From the NCBI RefSeq assembly GCF_000725285.1, contig NZ_CP007161.1, positions 186,001-250,000 on the forward strand: a stretch of DNA of 64,000 bases. The letters run 5' to 3'. Each line of letters begins with the position of its first letter. The first letter of the stretch is position 1. The translations under genes were made by a program, and so were the position numbers. The notes under the pieces are model-generated. The model was given only the letters and a program-made list of their open reading frames with translations. It had not been told where the DNA came from and did no database searches. This DNA comes from Virgibacillus sp. SK37 (lineage in GTDB: Bacteria; Bacillota; Bacilli; Bacillales; Amphibacillaceae). Positions 22,376 through 32,359 of the stretch are shown piece after piece.

Positions 22376-22528
22376 TTAACATGCCTTCTTTAAGTACTCA
22401 TTTATTAGCTTATCCAGTTTCATACTCGTGGAGACGACGACTTCAGAAGTAAGGGCATTGTTGTGACTAAGCATTATCATCTCTTCACGACATTTTTCAA
22501 TTTCTTTCTTTAGATTAAAATTACTCAC
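22376..22528 (-). CDS. Spo0E-family aspartyl-phosphate phosphatase
   Basis: 50 aa from GTG at 22528, preceded by GGAGGAC. The family signature is visible as VSTSMKLDKLINEYLKK at the C-terminus, preceded by an amphipathic helix (LKKEIEKCREEM). Spo0E-type peptides dephosphorylate Spo0A~P and delay sporulation. Too short for routine gene calling. Monocistronic, facing away from sigW. Confidence 0.85.
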   Translation of the reverse strand: MSNFNLKKEIEKCREEMIMLSHNNALTSEVVVSTSMKLDKLINEYLKKAC

Positions 22529-22630
22529 AAAAATGTCCTCCAATCAAGTATACTATAATAAAGAAGATACCCAGATGTTCAATCGGATAAACATTATTTT
22601 GCACATTTTATTAAAAACATAAAATTAATG

Positions 22631-22657
22631 TGAAACCTTTTTACATAGATGCTCGTA
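22631..22657 (+). promoter_or_regulatory. SigW autoregulatory promoter
   Basis: TGAAAC (22631-22636), 17-bp spacer, CGTA (22654-22657), the consensus of SigW promoters, 34 bp before sigW. This indicates positive autoregulation as in B. subtilis. Confidence 0.85.
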
Positions 22658-22690
22658 TTATGATTACCGCACACCGGCGGAGGTAACCGT

Positions 22691-23254
22691 ATGGATCAAT
22701 TTATTAGAGAAAAAATAATAGAAGTTAAAAAAGGAGACCAATCTGCATTTGAAGATGTGGTTAACTATTTTCAGCACAAAATTTACCAGCATTGTTTACG
22801 GATGCTTGGTAATGCACACGAGGCGGAAGATATAGCACAGGAAGCTTTTATCCGGGCATATATCAATATCGAATCCTTTGATGAGCAGCGAAAATTTTCG
22901 ACATGGTTGTACAGAATTGCTACAAATTTAACCATTGATCGAATTAGGAAGCGTAAGCCCGATTTTTATCTTGATAGTAAGATAAAAGGGACAGAAGGGT
23001 TGGATATGTATTCCCAATTGCCTGATCAGGGTAAGCTACCAGGAGAAGAAGTGGAAAGCCTAGAGCTTAAACGCTATATACATCATGAGATTTCTGAGCT
23101 TCCACCTAAATATCGCAGTGTCATTACATTACGTTATTTGGAGGAGTTCTCCCTTCAGGAAATTAGTGAAATCCTGGACATCCCATTAGGTACTGTGAAG
23201 ACAAGAATTCACAGGGCGAGGGAAGCATTACGGAAAAAACTTCGTCACGTGTAA
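22691..23254 (+). CDS. sigW: ECF RNA polymerase sigma factor SigW
   Basis: 187 aa. Sigma region 2 (about 20-90, with the core-binding [17 protein letters not shown]) and region 4 (about 130-185, [23 protein letters not shown]). SigW drives the envelope-stress and antimicrobial-peptide regulon. Start follows GGCGGAGG. Cotranscribed with the anti-sigma gene 14 bp downstream and controlled by its own promoter. Confidence 0.95.
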   Translation: MDQFIREKIIEVKKGDQSAFEDVVNYFQHKIYQHCLRMLGNAHEAEDIAQEAFIRAYINIESFDEQRKFSTWLYRIATNLTIDRIRKRKPDFYLDSKIKGTEGLDMYSQLPDQGKLPGEEVESLELKRYIHHEISELPPKYRSVITLRYLEEFSLQEISEILDIPLGTVKTRIHRAREALRKKLRHV

Positions 23255-23268
23255 AGGAGTGGGTTCGC

Positions 23269-23901
23269 TTGAATTGTGATAAAGAAGCTGTTGAGCTTAT
23301 GCATAATTATTTAGATGGTGATTTAACGAAGGAAAATGAGACAGTTTTACGCCTTCATTTGGAGGAGTGTGAGAAGTGTCAGCAGCATTTTCATGAGTTA
23401 AAGCGCACATTAACTTTAATACGAAGCACAGAGCATGTGAGCGCTCCTGCAAATTTTACTGCCAATGTTATGAATAATCTACCTGCCGAAAAGAAAAGGG
23501 TAAAGTATAAACGCTGGTTTAGAGCACATCCTATGTTGACGGCAGCAGCTATTTTCTTTGTATTTATGATGAGTGGAATTTTATCTGCATGGAACCAAGG
23601 TAGTGAGTTGGTTGTATCCAAGCAGGATAATTTAATAATAAAAGGCGACACTGTTATTGTACCGGAGGACGTCACGGTTGAAGGTGACCTGATTGTTAAA
23701 AATGGAAATCTGGTTGTACATGGGACGATTGATGGAAATGTAACATTGGTAAATGGCAAGCTCATTGAAGAGCCTATTGAAGGAGAAGGCTTGATGGCAT
23801 CTGTTGGTGAAGTTAATGGAGAGTTAGAGCACATTGATCAGATTTTTGAATGGATGTGGTTTCACATAAAATCTCTGGTTAAAAATATATTTGATTTTTA
23901 A
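23269..23901 (+). CDS. rsiW: anti-sigma-W factor RsiW
   Basis: 210 aa from a TTG start, behind AAAGGAGTGGG. N-terminal zinc-binding anti-sigma domain with Hx3CxxC (HLEECEKC, about 30-37) that holds SigW; one membrane segment (about 88-106); extracytoplasmic C-terminal domain with a beta-rich repeat ([19 protein letters not shown]) cut by site-1 protease on stress, then RasP. The external part resembles a polymer-forming beta-solenoid stretch, as in B. subtilis RsiW. Confidence 0.92.
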   Translation: MNCDKEAVELMHNYLDGDLTKENETVLRLHLEECEKCQQHFHELKRTLTLIRSTEHVSAPANFTANVMNNLPAEKKRVKYKRWFRAHPMLTAAAIFFVFMMSGILSAWNQGSELVVSKQDNLIIKGDTVIVPEDVTVEGDLIVKNGNLVVHGTIDGNVTLVNGKLIEEPIEGEGLMASVGEVNGELEHIDQIFEWMWFHIKSLVKNIFDF

Positions 23902-23931
23902 AGGAACATGGAGCTGGCATGTTCCTTTTTT
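23900..23931 (+). terminator. terminator of sigW-rsiW
   Basis: AAAGGAACATG / CATGTTCCTTTTTT, 11-bp stem, 7-nt loop, T run. Confidence 0.9.
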
Positions 23932-24016
23932 ATAGGAAATTATTTAATCCTTATACGTGTAAGGCGACAGATAGCTTCAGTGTCTACCCCCTCGATTTCT
24001 TAAGAAGAAACATTAT

Positions 24017-24121
24017 ATGATATCGTTCGCTATTCCGATTCCTTGCTTAAGCCTTTTTTCATTAGTTGCAGTCGCTTATGTTTTTTATAAAAGAAGAAGG
24101 TTCACAAACACGAGATATTAA
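24017..24121 (+). CDS. possible 34-aa membrane peptide
   Basis: Frame from ATG at 24017 gives one hydrophobic segment and a basic tail (YKRRRFTNTRY). The ribosome site (AAGAAG) is poor. It is the only coherent frame in the 340-bp rsiW-cdaA gap; it may be real or a remnant. Confidence 0.25.
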   Translation: MISFAIPIPCLSLFSLVAVAYVFYKRRRFTNTRY

Positions 24122-24241
24122 TGATTTATTTAGATAAGTTAAACGCTCTGGAAGTCTTCTCTTGTAAAATATGTTATAATAATTAACGTGACTATTTAAA
24201 ATATGGTGATACGAATCTATGTGTAAAAAGGGTGTGTAGAC

Positions 24242-25063
24242 ATGCTTGGTGGGGGATTGGATATTTTAGAGCTTCTAAGAGTAGGCGTAGATATTGCTCT
24301 CGTCTGGTATGTGTTATATAAGCTAATCATGCTGATTAGAGGTACAAAGGCCATCCAGCTTTTAAAGGGGATTGCAGTAGTGCTGGCGGTATGGCTTTTA
24401 AGTATAGCATTTAATTTACAGACGGTACAATGGATTACCAGTCAAGCCATTGGCTGGGGGTTAATTGTTATTATTATACTATTCCAGCCTGAGTTGCGAA
24501 GAGCTTTGGAGCAGCTTGGAAGAGGGAACATTTTTGGAAGAAGTGCGCGTTCAGAAGAAGAAATTATACAACAGAATATTGAAGCAATTATCCAGTCTTG
24601 TAACTATATGGCAAAGCGCAGAATAGGAGCGCTGATTTCTATTGAACGGGAAACGGGAATAGGTGACTATGCTGAAACAGGTATACCAATTAACGGAAAA
24701 CTAACACATCAGCTGTTGACGAATATTTTCACACCAAACACCCCTTTGCATGATGGAGCGGTTATTTTAAAGGGGGAAACGATTGTAGCAGCTGCTTGCT
24801 ATTTGCCGTTATCAGAGAGCCCTTTTATTTCTAAAGAGCTGGGAACAAGACACAGAGCCGCTATGGGGATTAGTGAAGTAACAGATGCCCTGACAATTGT
24901 CGTGTCAGAAGAGACAGGTAATATTTCTTGTACCAAAAATGGCGAGTTACATAGAGAACTGGACCAGAACAGTCTAAGTGAGCTATTGCGGGAAAACCTA
25001 TCTTTAAACGTGAAATCCTCTGAAAAGAAGACAAAAAAACGGAGGGGGAGCAATGATGGATAA
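24242..25063 (+). CDS. cdaA: diadenylate cyclase CdaA
   Basis: 273 aa. Makes cyclic di-AMP from two ATP. Three N-terminal membrane segments (about 9-30, 38-57, 66-82) and a cytosolic DAC domain with DGA at 171-173 and RHR at 203-205, the nucleotide-binding/catalytic motifs. Essential second messenger for K+ and cell-wall homeostasis. Overlaps cdaR by 11 bp, and glmM follows: the conserved cdaA-cdaR-glmM operon in which CdaR and GlmM modulate the cyclase. Confidence 0.95.
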   Translation: MLGGGLDILELLRVGVDIALVWYVLYKLIMLIRGTKAIQLLKGIAVVLAVWLLSIAFNLQTVQWITSQAIGWGLIVIIILFQPELRRALEQLGRGNIFGRSARSEEEIIQQNIEAIIQSCNYMAKRRIGALISIERETGIGDYAETGIPINGKLTHQLLTNIFTPNTPLHDGAVILKGETIVAAACYLPLSESPFISKELGTRHRAAMGISEVTDALTIVVSEETGNISCTKNGELHRELDQNSLSELLRENLSLNVKSSEKKTKKRRGSNDG

Positions 25064-26279
25064 TTGGTTTAGAAGTAAATGGTTTGTTCGGGTGATCTCC
25101 TTGGCATTCGCCATCTTATTCTATGTATTTGTATATGTTGATGCAAATAATTCCACAAACTCTGATTCAACGTTCCCAGGGAAGACGCAAGAAATGCAAA
25201 CATTGAATGATGTTCCTGTAGAAATTAAAATAGATGAGAATGAATATGTTGTAAGTGGTGTTCCAGAATATGTAAATGTTTCTTTAGAAGGTTCTTTAGG
25301 AGTGCTGACACCACTTATTAAACAGCGTAATTTTTCTGCCTTTGTGGATTTACGGGGGTTGGATGCTGGTGAACACATTGTGGAGGTTGAGCATAATATA
25401 TCAGCAGACTTAAATGTATATATTGAACCAAAAACAGTTGAAGTAACGATAGAGAAAAAGGCAACTGCGGAATTCCCAATTAATGTTGATTTCATTAATA
25501 CAGATCAGATAACAGAAGGATACGAGCTTGGGAAATATGAGATTGAACCATCTACAGTGTCGATTACAAGCTCTCAAAGTGTTATTGACCAAATTGGTAT
25601 TGTAAAAGTATATGTGGATGTAAAAAATATTGATAAGTCCATAAATAACAGAGAAGTTCCTATAAACGTCTATGACACGCAAGGCAACGAACTGAATGTC
25701 AATGTTCAACCAGAAAATGCAGTAGTTTCTGTGGACATAGATAATCCAAGTAAAAAAGTTCCTGTAAGTGTTGAAACAACTGGTGAATTGCCTGAGGGTT
25801 ACTCATTAACTTCTATTTCTCCAAGTGTGGAAGAAGTTGAAGTATTTGGGACAAGCAATATTTTAAAAGATATCAATGAAATTAGCACAAAGAAAATAGA
25901 TTTATCGGACATTGAAGAATCCGGAAAGGTAGAAGCAGAACTATCCCTACCAGATGGAACGATGGTGCCGAATAATAAAGTTGAAGTATCCGTTGAAGTT
26001 GATAAACCAACAACGATTACCAATGTACCCATCGATGTTCAAGATTTAGAAGAAGGATTGGAAATATCTTTTATAGAACCTGATGATGCAAAAATGGATA
26101 TCTCCGTTGTAGGAAAAGAAACAGATGTTAGCAAACTTTCAGCCGAAGATTTTCAAGTAACGATCAGTGCTGCAGATCTAGAACCTGGAGAGCATGAAGT
26201 ACTAGTTAAACTGGAAGGGCCAGATGGGGTAGAGACTACAGGTGAATTTGAAAAGGTCAAAATCAATATAAAAGAATAG
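25053..26279 (+). CDS. cdaR: CdaA regulator CdaR (YbbR-domain protein)
   Basis: 408 aa, with adjacent ATGs at 25053 and 25056 behind GGAGGGGG. One N-terminal membrane segment (about 10-28) and four extracytoplasmic YbbR repeats of about 80 residues each (periodic VPV.V and EPSTVSI-like strands). It binds CdaA in the membrane and controls cyclic di-AMP synthesis. Translational overlap with cdaA suggests a coupled complex. Confidence 0.93.
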   Translation: MMDNWFRSKWFVRVISLAFAILFYVFVYVDANNSTNSDSTFPGKTQEMQTLNDVPVEIKIDENEYVVSGVPEYVNVSLEGSLGVLTPLIKQRNFSAFVDLRGLDAGEHIVEVEHNISADLNVYIEPKTVEVTIEKKATAEFPINVDFINTDQITEGYELGKYEIEPSTVSITSSQSVIDQIGIVKVYVDVKNIDKSINNREVPINVYDTQGNELNVNVQPENAVVSVDIDNPSKKVPVSVETTGELPEGYSLTSISPSVEEVEVFGTSNILKDINEISTKKIDLSDIEESGKVEAELSLPDGTMVPNNKVEVSVEVDKPTTITNVPIDVQDLEEGLEISFIEPDDAKMDISVVGKETDVSKLSAEDFQVTISAADLEPGEHEVLVKLEGPDGVETTGEFEKVKINIKE

Positions 26280-26326
26280 CATTTGTGTTGTTAACGGTTG
26301 AAATGGAAATGAAGGAGAGATACTAC

Positions 26327-27673
26327 ATGGGAAAATATTTTGGAACAGATGGTGTGAGAGGAATTGCGAACAAGGGGCTTACACCAGAATTAGCATTTAA
26401 ATTAGGTCGCTTTGGCGGTTATGTTCTAACAAAAGAGACACAGCGTCCTAAAATTATCGTCGGTCGTGATACTAGAATTTCCGGGCATATGCTTGAAGGG
26501 GCATTGGTTGCCGGTTTGCTTTCCATAGGTGCAGAAGTAATGCGACTAGGGGTGATTTCTACTCCAGGTGTAGCTTATCTTACTAAGGCTACAAGTTCAC
26601 AAGCCGGAGTAATGATTTCGGCTTCACATAACCCTGTAGAGGATAATGGTATTAAATTCTTTGGGCCGGATGGCTTTAAACTTTCAGATGCTCAGGAGAA
26701 TGAAATCGAGCAGCTGATGGATGGAGAAGATAATTTGCCTCGCCCAACAGGTGGAGATGTAGGAACTGTAAATGATTATTTTGAAGGTGGTCAAAAATAT
26801 CTTTCCTTCTTAAAAGATACCATTGATAATGACTTTGAAGGCATTCGGATAGCGCTGGATTGTGCACACGGGGCCACATCCAGCTTAGCAACACATTTGT
26901 TTGCTGACCTGGAAGCGGACATCTTCTCCATTGGTTCATCACCAGATGGATTAAACATTAATGATGGAGTTGGTTCAACACACCCTGAGACACTTCAGGC
27001 CTTTGTAAACGAGAAAAAAGCAGATATCGGCTTGGCATTTGATGGGGACGGAGACCGTTTAATAGCAGTGGACGAAAAAGGAAATATTGTAGATGGCGAC
27101 CAAATTATGTTTATCTGTGCAAAGTATATGAATGAAAAAGGATTTCTTCGTAAGAATACAGTCGTTTCTACTGTGATGAGTAATATTGGGTTTTACAAAG
27201 CGATTGAGGAAAACGGAATGCGCAGTGATAAAACCGCAGTAGGCGACCGTTATGTGATGGAAGAAATGCGTAAGGGTGGCTATAACCTTGGTGGAGAGCA
27301 ATCTGGTCATATCATTTTCCTGGATTACAACACGACAGGTGATGGCATGCTATCAGCTATCCAATTAGTTAATGTAATGAGAGAAACGGGTAAGCCACTC
27401 TCTGAGTTGGCAGGCGAGATGGCAATATATCCTCAAGTATTAAAAAATGTAAAAGTAATTGATAAGAACGAAGCACTTAGTAATTCAAGAATTAATGAAG
27501 AAATTGAAGCGGTTGAAAAAGAGCTTGGTGACCAAGGCCGTGTCCTTGTACGTCCATCTGGAACAGAACCTCTCGTACGAGTTATGGTAGAAGCTCCTAC
27601 TAAAGAAGAATGTGAGAAATATGTAGACCAAGTAGCAAATATAATTGATCAACTCTTAGGAATGAAAGATTAA
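26327..27673 (+). CDS. glmM: phosphoglucosamine mutase GlmM
   Basis: 448 aa from ATG at 26327, behind AAGGAGAG; the longer open frame upstream has no ribosome site. Converts glucosamine-6-P to glucosamine-1-P for peptidoglycan precursors. Phosphoserine S100 in ISASHNP, metal loop DGDGDR (about 240), sugar loop GGEQSGH, phosphate loop [12 protein letters not shown] near the C-terminus. Ends the cda operon; GlmM also binds and inhibits CdaA in relatives. Confidence 0.96.
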   Translation: MGKYFGTDGVRGIANKGLTPELAFKLGRFGGYVLTKETQRPKIIVGRDTRISGHMLEGALVAGLLSIGAEVMRLGVISTPGVAYLTKATSSQAGVMISASHNPVEDNGIKFFGPDGFKLSDAQENEIEQLMDGEDNLPRPTGGDVGTVNDYFEGGQKYLSFLKDTIDNDFEGIRIALDCAHGATSSLATHLFADLEADIFSIGSSPDGLNINDGVGSTHPETLQAFVNEKKADIGLAFDGDGDRLIAVDEKGNIVDGDQIMFICAKYMNEKGFLRKNTVVSTVMSNIGFYKAIEENGMRSDKTAVGDRYVMEEMRKGGYNLGGEQSGHIIFLDYNTTGDGMLSAIQLVNVMRETGKPLSELAGEMAIYPQVLKNVKVIDKNEALSNSRINEEIEAVEKELGDQGRVLVRPSGTEPLVRVMVEAPTKEECEKYVDQVANIIDQLLGMKD

Positions 27674-27679
27674 TCGAAT

Positions 27680-27717
27680 GGAAAACTGCTCTCTTATGCG
27701 GAGCAGTTTTTCTTATT
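27680..27717 (+). terminator. terminator after glmM
   Basis: AAAACTGCTC pairs with GAGCAGTTTTTC; short stem and T-rich tail. Confidence 0.7.
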
Positions 27718-27814
27718 TCTTCCGAAGATTGTTGAGTTCGTATATTGCCATCTTTCATACTAACCAATTGGTATTAAATTTCGGTTTTAGATAGTTAAAT
27801 TGCACTCATTAGCT

Positions 27815-27882
27815 GAGGATAAATATGGAGACCCCGGCGAGAAAAGCGAGACTAGCGAGTCCCAAGAATATTTCCATTTTAA
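27815..27882. repeat. partial Bacillaceae intergenic repeat
   Basis: GC-rich block (GGAGACCCCGGCGAG ... GACTAGCGAGTCCCAAG) flanked by AAATATGGA and AATATTTCCA. It resembles a shortened form of the element at 37977-38100. Confidence 0.4.
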
Positions 27883-27933
27883 ATAGTGTATGATAAGCTG
27901 ATTTAAAATAAAGCAAAGTTAGGAGAGCCATTC

Positions 27934-28608
27934 ATGATTACCATTTTAATTGTTGATGATGACCCACACATTCGGGAATTGCTTCGTTTTTACCTGCAGA
28001 AGGAAGGATATCAAACAGAGCAAGCAACCGATGGAAATGAAGCATTAAAGATATTGGAAAATAAAACAATTCATCTTGCTCTTGTGGATATTATGATGCC
28101 TAATATGGATGGATATGAATTGTGCAAAGAAATACGAGACTATTATGACATCCCTGTTATGATGCTTACAGCGAAGGGGGAAATTACCGATAAAGAAAAG
28201 GCATTTCTCGCTGGCACAGATGATTATATTGTAAAGCCGTTTGAAACAAAAGAAGTAATGTATCGAATTAAAGCATTACTGCGACGGTTTCAAATGGTGA
28301 ACGAAGAAATTATCCATATCGGCAACACGATAATTAATCGAAGAAGCTATGAAGTTACATATCATAATAAAAACTTAATCCTTCCTCTAAAAGAATTTGA
28401 GTTATTGGCACAGCTAGCAAGCTACCCAAACCGTATTTTTTCCAGGGAGCAATTAATTGAACTCGTATGGGGAAGTGACTATGAAGGGAATGATCGCACA
28501 GTAGATGTGCATATTAAGCGATTAAGGGAGCGGTTTGCAGAAGAACAACAGGATTTCTCCATTCAGACGGTACGCGGACTGGGATACAAGTTGGAAATTA
28601 ATCAATAG
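27934..28608 (+). CDS. hssR: heme response regulator HssR
   Basis: 224 aa, OmpR/PhoB family. Receiver domain 1-118 with phospho-acceptor D52 (LVDIMMP), T79-type and K101-type residues present; winged-helix DNA-binding domain about 130-222. Called HssR from the order regulator, HssS-like kinase, HrtB-like permease, HrtA-like ATPase. It should activate hrtBA when heme is toxic. Ribosome site TTAGGAGAG. Only 73 bp separate it from hssS, and a candidate HssR box lies there. Confidence 0.85.
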   Translation: MITILIVDDDPHIRELLRFYLQKEGYQTEQATDGNEALKILENKTIHLALVDIMMPNMDGYELCKEIRDYYDIPVMMLTAKGEITDKEKAFLAGTDDYIVKPFETKEVMYRIKALLRRFQMVNEEIIHIGNTIINRRSYEVTYHNKNLILPLKEFELLAQLASYPNRIFSREQLIELVWGSDYEGNDRTVDVHIKRLRERFAEEQQDFSIQTVRGLGYKLEINQ

Positions 28609-28617
28609 ATACATGTT

Positions 28618-28637
28618 GTTCATCATCTATTCATAAA
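28618..28637 (+). promoter_or_regulatory. candidate HssR box between hssR and hssS
   Basis: GTTCATCATCT followed at once by ATTCATAAA: two half sites with an 11-bp period, as in the S. aureus HssR direct repeat. Confidence 0.5.
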
Positions 28638-28681
28638 TAGGTGATATTCTAAACGCAACATTCAGTTGGAGGAAGTTATTT

Positions 28682-30058
28682 ATGCGTACCCTTTATGTAC
28701 GGATTATTATTACAACAATGGCTATTATGATTGCAAGTGCTGTCATTGCTTTTGCTGTTACAAATATTTATTATCAATACTACTTGAAGCCCCAAAATGA
28801 CGAGAAGATTACACACATAGCGAACAACATTGTTGAAATTTATAACCATAACAATAATCAATCCATTGATGCCTTTTTAAATGCAATGACAGATTTAGGC
28901 TATAAATTCCACTTGGTGGATCAGGAAGGTACAGAAAAAACGTTTGGTGACCCATTTTCATCAACAGCCATGGATGAACGCTATATTGAAAAAGTACTCC
29001 ATGGGCAGGTCTATCATGGTATAAAAAATTATCCTTGGAAACCTTTTGTTACTGGCTTTTTTGATAATGAATTAGTTAATACCATTGGGGTTCCTGTTAT
29101 GGTGGAGGGGGAGAGACGAGCTCTATTTGTCCGTCCTAACTCTTCCCAGCAATTTGGTGAAATGCGTTTCTTCCTAGCTGTATTATTGATATTAACATTG
29201 CTATTTAGTTTTCTTTTGGTATTAATAAGTACACGTTATATTGTTAATCCAATCAAAAATTTAACGATAGCGACTAAGAAAATTGCAGCAGGAAATTATC
29301 ATTTGAAGTTAAAAGTAAAACGGAAAGATGAAATTGGCAGACTTGCCAGTGACTTTTCCAAAATGAGCAGAAGTCTGGAACAAATAGAGGAGAAAAGGCA
29401 GGAGTTTGTATCCAGTGTGTCCCATGAAATCCAATCACCACTTACATCTATACAGGGTTTTTCCAAATTAATCAAAGAGGAAGAGCTGTCGAAAGAGGAA
29501 CGTATTCACTATTTAACTATTATCGAAAAAGAAAGCAAGAGATTGTCATTATTAAGTAAGCAACTGCTAACACTCTCATTTCTGGATAGCGAGAAGGATA
29601 TAAATGAAGGGCAGAAATTTGATGTTGCTGCTCAATTAAGAGAAACAATTCAAACAATGGAGTGGCAGTGGCGGGAGAAGAATATTTCTATTGAATTGGA
29701 TATATCTTCAGCTTATTTAAAAGGGGACCCTCGTTTACTCCAGCAAGTGTGGATGAATTTGATTTCAAATGCTATACGGTATACAGATGCCAACGGGAAA
29801 ATAACACTACGAACATACGAGAGAAAACAAGAAATAGAAGTTGTAGTAGAGGACACTGGTATTGGTATTACAGAAGAAAACATCCCTCTCTTATTTGAAC
29901 GTTTCTATAAAGTAGATAAAGCAAGAACACGTACAGAAGATAGTACGGGTTTAGGGCTTGCTATTGTTAAGAAAATTATTGAATTACATGATGGGGCAAT
30001 TATGGTAGAGAGTACACTTGGAGAGGGATCTAGATTTATTGTGACATTACCAAAATAG
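28682..30058 (+). CDS. hssS: heme sensor histidine kinase HssS
   Basis: 458 aa. Membrane segments at about 9-29 and 164-184 bracket an extracellular sensor with the HssS-typical block VYHGIKNYPWKPFVTGFFDN (109-128). HAMP (about 185-237), phospho-accepting H248 in SHEIQSPL, and N, G1, F and G2 boxes (DTGIGI, FYKVDKARTR, GLGLAIV). Detects heme or heme-induced membrane damage and phosphorylates HssR. Ribosome site GGAGGAAG. Strong terminator follows. Confidence 0.88.
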   Translation: MRTLYVRIIITTMAIMIASAVIAFAVTNIYYQYYLKPQNDEKITHIANNIVEIYNHNNNQSIDAFLNAMTDLGYKFHLVDQEGTEKTFGDPFSSTAMDERYIEKVLHGQVYHGIKNYPWKPFVTGFFDNELVNTIGVPVMVEGERRALFVRPNSSQQFGEMRFFLAVLLILTLLFSFLLVLISTRYIVNPIKNLTIATKKIAAGNYHLKLKVKRKDEIGRLASDFSKMSRSLEQIEEKRQEFVSSVSHEIQSPLTSIQGFSKLIKEEELSKEERIHYLTIIEKESKRLSLLSKQLLTLSFLDSEKDINEGQKFDVAAQLRETIQTMEWQWREKNISIELDISSAYLKGDPRLLQQVWMNLISNAIRYTDANGKITLRTYERKQEIEVVVEDTGIGITEENIPLLFERFYKVDKARTRTEDSTGLGLAIVKKIIELHDGAIMVESTLGEGSRFIVTLPK

Positions 30059-30071
30059 AATTAGATTAGGC

Positions 30072-30118
30072 AAGAGGGCTTTGTAGCTATATAGGACAGC
30101 TACAAAAGCCCTCTTTTT
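30072..30118 (+). terminator. terminator of hssRS
   Basis: AAGAGGGCTTTGTAGCT / AGCTACAAAAGCCCTCTTTTT, long stem with one bulge. Confidence 0.9.
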
Positions 30119-30172
30119 ATGTTTCTCATTATTGGCAGACGCTTCCGCCTTTGTTTTGTATAGTAACCGTTT

Positions 30173-30192
30173 GTTCATCTTCTGTTCATAGT
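30173..30192 (+). promoter_or_regulatory. HssR box upstream of hrtBA
   Basis: Direct repeat GTTCATCTTCT / GTTCATAGT, period 11 bp, 44 bp before the hrtB start. It matches the S. aureus HssR target (GTTCATATT repeated at 11 bp) in its GTTCAT half sites. Confidence 0.7.
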
Positions 30193-30235
30193 ATCTATGT
30201 ATGCTGTAAATATAGAAAGAAGAGGAGTGAGGAAA

Positions 30236-31300
30236 TTGTTTCTAGCAATAAGAGAATTATTTTATTCAAAGCTTCGCTATATATTAATTGGTTTAATCAT
30301 GGTCTTAGTGGCCAGTCTTATTTTTATAATTTCTGGTTTGGCAAAAGGGTTGTCAGCAGATAATGCTTCAGCTATTCAGGAATTGCAAGCAGATTATGTA
30401 ATATTAGATTCGGATGCGGAAATGGATATGACAAAGTCCTTTGTATCTCGTTCAAATATGCAGCAAATCGAGCAAACAGATGGTATGAAAGAGGTTAATT
30501 CCTTATCCATTCAAATGAGAAATGCTACCGTAAACGGAACAGACAAAAATGAAGATGTTTCTATATTCATTACAGAACCTGAGAGTATGTTGCTGCCGAT
30601 TGTAGCGGAAGGTAATGCAATCAATTCTACAAATGAGGTAATTGTCGATCAGTCACTCAAAAGAGAAGGTATCCAGCTTGGTGATACATTAACCTTTGGC
30701 GAGGATAAAGAGGTCAAAGTTGTTGGTTTTACAACGGAGCAGCGTTATAGCCATACGCCAGTTGTTTTTATGACAAGTGAAAAACCAGAGAAAATGAATG
30801 CATTTGTTGTAAATTCTGGTGAAGCGAGCTTGACTTCGATACAAGATGAAATTGGGAGTAACTATGAAGTAGTCACAAACGGAGAATTGCTTAAAGGAAT
30901 ACCAAGTTATTCGCAGGAACAAGCATCTCTAAATATGATGATTGTTTTCTTATATGTTATTGCAGCCTTTGTACTAGCAGCCTTTTTCTATGTGATTACT
31001 TTGCAAAAGAGAGATCAATTTGGTGTGCTTAAAGCACTAGGGGCGAAAACAGCTTATTTAATTCGAAGTGTAATTGGGCAGGTACTCATTATTTCAGTTC
31101 TATGTATTGGTATAGGTGTTGGCTTAACCTATGGTATTGGAGCTGCTTTCCCTGCCGATATGCCATTTAAGTTGAGTCCTATCGGGATGTTGCAATCTTC
31201 CATGTTAATCTTAGCAGTATCTCTAGTCGGGGCACTTATTTCCTTAGTTCAAGTAATTAAGATTGACCCAATTGAAGCGATTGAGGGGGCAGGAAAATGA
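30236..31300 (+). CDS. hrtB: heme ABC exporter permease HrtB
   Basis: 354 aa from a TTG at 30236 (MFLAIRELFYSKLRY) behind GAGGAGTGAGG; the frame opens upstream without support and would run into the promoter. FtsX/MacB-like permease: membrane segment about 20-40, a large extracellular domain (about 45-230), then three membrane segments at the C-terminus. With HrtA it extracts heme from the membrane. It overlaps hrtA by ATGA. Confidence 0.85.
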   Translation: MFLAIRELFYSKLRYILIGLIMVLVASLIFIISGLAKGLSADNASAIQELQADYVILDSDAEMDMTKSFVSRSNMQQIEQTDGMKEVNSLSIQMRNATVNGTDKNEDVSIFITEPESMLLPIVAEGNAINSTNEVIVDQSLKREGIQLGDTLTFGEDKEVKVVGFTTEQRYSHTPVVFMTSEKPEKMNAFVVNSGEASLTSIQDEIGSNYEVVTNGELLKGIPSYSQEQASLNMMIVFLYVIAAFVLAAFFYVITLQKRDQFGVLKALGAKTAYLIRSVIGQVLIISVLCIGIGVGLTYGIGAAFPADMPFKLSPIGMLQSSMLILAVSLVGALISLVQVIKIDPIEAIEGAGK

Positions 31301-31959
31301 GTTTAGTATTAGAAAATGTTTCGAAAATATATCGTGATGGCCCAAAAGAGTTTAGAGCAGTAGATGATGTGTCTCTAGAAGTAAAGCAGGGGGAATTTAT
31401 TGCAATAATCGGTCCGTCTGGCTCAGGTAAAAGTACGATGTTATCCATTGCAGGAGCACTTTTGTCTCCAAGTGAGGGAGAAGTTTATCTGCAGGGTGAA
31501 AATATTACGAACCTATCTACAAAGAAAATAACTGAAAAAAGACGTGATCAAATTGGTTTTGTATTTCAGGCGGCTAATTTAATTCCTTATTTAAAGGTGA
31601 AGGATCAATTGAATCTCATTGACGTTTTATCAAAACAAAAGAGAGAAAAAAGATCAATTGAACTGTTAGAGCATTTTGGTTTGAAGCATCGTATTAATAA
31701 GTATCCAAATGAATTATCTGGAGGAGAAAGACAGCGGGTCGCCATAGCAAGGGCATTAATTAATGATCCACAATTAATTCTTGCTGATGAACCGACAGCA
31801 AGTCTGGATTCCAAACGCGGTCGTGAAGTTGTGGAGTTATTGGCAGATGAAATAAAGAACCGTGGGAAGTCAGGAATAATGGTGACACATGATGAACGTG
31901 TGCTTGATGTATGTGATAGAGTCATCTCCATCCGTGATGGAAAAATAGAGAAACAATAA
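31297..31959 (+). CDS. hrtA: heme ABC exporter ATP-binding protein HrtA
   Basis: 220 aa, MacB/LolD-type ABC ATPase. Walker A GPSGSGKST (about 39-47), signature LSGGERQRVAIARAL, Walker B LILADEPTASLD, and the H-loop histidine in VTHDERV. Translationally coupled with hrtB. A terminator follows at once, so hrtBA is a two-gene unit under the HssR box. Confidence 0.9.
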   Translation: MSLVLENVSKIYRDGPKEFRAVDDVSLEVKQGEFIAIIGPSGSGKSTMLSIAGALLSPSEGEVYLQGENITNLSTKKITEKRRDQIGFVFQAANLIPYLKVKDQLNLIDVLSKQKREKRSIELLEHFGLKHRINKYPNELSGGERQRVAIARALINDPQLILADEPTASLDSKRGREVVELLADEIKNRGKSGIMVTHDERVLDVCDRVISIRDGKIEKQ

Positions 31960-31971
31960 GTTACTAAGCGA

Positions 31972-32003
31972 AAACCCAGCTATTTCCAGATAGCTGGGTT
32001 TTT
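31972..32003 (+). terminator. terminator of hrtBA
   Basis: AAAACCCAGCTA / TAGCTGGGTTTTT with an 8-nt loop. Confidence 0.9.
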
Positions 32004-32016
32004 CGCTTTTCTAATA

Positions 32017-32292
32017 TTATAGGACATCACTATTATTTTGCTGTGCTTCCTGAACTTGCTGACGTGTATCATGTAAGCTTTCATAAGCCTGTTGAAATTG
32101 TGGATTTTCGGTTGCTAATTTTCCTGAATGCTGCTGTGCATGCTGCAATTCACGCTCTGCTTGCTGTAATTGATCATGTGCCTGTTGCAATAGCTCGGCA
32201 TCTCTTCCTTGAGCTTGTAAGATAGCATCCTGTGCTTCCTTAATTTGTCTGCTTGCGAACTGTAACTGTTCATGTAGGTTTTGGTTTGGCAT
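32017..32292 (-). CDS. Gln-rich coiled-coil small protein, function unknown
   Basis: 91 aa from ATG at 32292 (MPNQNLHEQ), 5 nt behind GATGGGGG; an upstream in-frame ATG at 32313 lacks a ribosome site. Heptad-like, rich in Gln, Ala and His (LQQAHDQLQQAERELQHAQ), no membrane segment or cysteine. I recognise no family. Convergent with hrtA. Confidence 0.6.
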   Translation of the reverse strand: MPNQNLHEQLQFASRQIKEAQDAILQAQGRDAELLQQAHDQLQQAERELQHAQQHSGKLATENPQFQQAYESLHDTRQQVQEAQQNNSDVL

Positions 32293-32359
32293 AAATAGAA
32301 CCCCCATCTTCATTGGATAATGATTATAGTTTGCACAGGAAACATGGAATTATGTATCC

